Shown: positions 63,287 to 64,000 of the stretch, one piece after another
Numbering within the stretch: position 1 is the stretch's first letter
Layout of the letters: each line of letters starts with the position of its first letter
DNA from: Nitrosomonas marina
GTDB taxonomy: Bacteria > Pseudomonadota > Gammaproteobacteria > Burkholderiales > Nitrosomonadaceae
Direction of reading: 5' to 3'
Assembly: GCF_900110145.1 (NCBI RefSeq)
Contig: NZ_FOCP01000006.1
Span: 123,629 to 187,628, forward strand
DNA length: 64,000 nt
Position numbers and translations under genes: made by a program
Notes under the pieces: generated by a model
Told to the model about the DNA's origin: nothing
The model's input: the letters and a program-made list of their open reading frames with translations, nothing else
Databases searched by the model: none

Positions 63287-63905
63287 ATATATTCTCCTTG
63301 TTTTCGATGTTTTTTTGGCTTATTCGTCTTTAAGTACTGATAAGCAAGAAATGTGCCTGCTTCTAGATTTATATTAATATCATTACCTTACAAATACCAA
63401 AATTAAATATAAAAGAGAAATGTAAAAAATATCGACATAGGCGTTTCAGTTTAGCGCTTATATATATTTTGAAGAGTATAAGCAGATACTTTGTGAGATC
63501 GAGTGAGCCCAACGGAATAAATCATTAATTTGCCTAAAGTATACTGTCATTTTGTTCTATGAAAAATCAGCTGAGATACTTCGCTAACAACCCGCATAAC
63601 TTTTTCAATAAGAAATTAATTTATCATTATCCTGAATTCATTTATAAAACAATTACATTCCACGCCCATATCATACAAGCGCCCTAATTCATCGGGCTGT
63701 TTTGCTTGTTCAGCAACAACCACCTCCATTTTAAAATCGGGATTGTTATTTATAATGGTCACACTTCCGCTCCTCAATCGCTGTATTCGCCTGACAAGCA
63801 GTGAACCGTCTTATTGGCAAGCCAAATAAATTCTTTCATGCATATGGAGAGAACAACAAAATCAGCCATTGTTCTGATGGAATGGATCGATTATGGCAGC
63901 ATAGG
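63287..63905. other. Intergenic region upstream of the IS end
   Basis: AT-rich promoter region of the PEP-CTERM gene, with a short possible gene at 63616-63762 listed separately. Nothing else is recognised. Confidence 0.4.
63616..63762 (-). CDS. Possible small protein or C-terminal gene fragment
   Basis: A 48-codon frame from GTG 63762, with GAGGAG 7 nt upstream, reads VTIINNNPDFKMEVVVAEQA then KQPDELGRLYDMG. The frame continues upstream without a start as far as a TAA, so it could also be a remnant. No family recognised. Confidence 0.35.
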   Translation of the reverse strand: MTIINNNPDFKMEVVVAEQAKQPDELGRLYDMGVECNCFINEFRIMIN

Positions 63906-64000
63906 TGTTGACACCGGTCGAAAATTGACCAGAAAAAGCTAGTTGTACCGGTTGAAAATTGACCAGGTAATTCACGTATCCTGCCTAAATTTTAGGCAGG
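63906..64000. mobile_element. End of a probable IS21-family insertion sequence running out of the window
   Basis: From TGTTGACACCGG the sequence shows a repeated motif, CCGGTCGAAAATTGACCAG and then CCGGTTGAAAATTGACCAG 30 bp later. Multiple terminal repeats of this kind are typical of IS21-family ends, and the TG...CA-type tip starts at 63906. A perfect 10-bp inverted repeat with one central base (63980-64000) follows at the window edge. The transposase genes istA/istB would lie beyond. Confidence 0.6.

Overview
The window looks like the chromosome of an ammonia-oxidising betaproteobacterium, most likely a Nitrosomonas. The pointers are an Rh-type (not AmtB-type) ammonium channel, betaproteobacterial LptE/HolA, PEP-CTERM-type exported proteins and moderate GC. 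No rRNA, tRNA or CRISPR array was seen.

Layout. (1) 1-9.5 kb: a surface-glycan block of four glycosyltransferase genes, one of them a 1559-residue multidomain protein, plus a sugar-nucleotide-type reductase/epimerase. (2) 9.6-14.4 kb: a complete type I secretion system (ABC, HlyD, TolC) with a small DUF6447 gene but no visible substrate. (3) 14.4-25 kb: housekeeping and stand-alone genes (DUF5658 membrane protein, lptE, holA, selO, quinone-reductase-like flavoprotein, Tat amidohydrolase, ABC exporter, sirtuin). (4) 25.4-28.7 kb: a PhnD-like binding protein translationally coupled to a GGDEF/EAL protein. (5) 28.7-40.4 kb: a patchwork of transport genes (TSUP, Rh channel), a formylglycine-generating-enzyme-like protein, a SEC-C protein, a giant DUF4157/eCIS-core protein, two copies of a ~120-bp terminator-bearing repeat, and several gene and transposase remnants. 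(6) 40.4-61.1 kb: a zinc-starvation island. (7) 61.5-64 kb: a small exported paralogue of the 19.3-kb gene, a PEP-CTERM protein, and the end of a probable IS21-family element.

The zinc island is the most notable part. One minus-strand train reads COG0523 GTPase - cysS - yidD - queD - thrS - (decayed dihydroorotase) - hisI - COG0523 GTPase, with 4-bp overlaps at several junctions. It starts at a divergent promoter carrying a Zur-like palindrome (GTTAT-N3-ATAAC), shared with a secreted protein gene. A second such palindrome lies between a DUF3299 lipoprotein and a MacB/FtsX-type ABC pair, next to a zrgA (DUF2796) gene. A third sits between a ZnuD-like TonB receptor operon, with two secreted His-motif proteins, and a zigA-DUF1826-zur operon. 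Together these genes would sense zinc (Zur), import it across both membranes (ZnuD, Zrg-like transporter), allocate it (three COG0523 GTPases) and supply backup copies of zinc enzymes. The HisI copy has lost one of the three family zinc cysteines, and the dihydroorotase copy has already decayed. Regulation by Zur is inferred from motif and context only.
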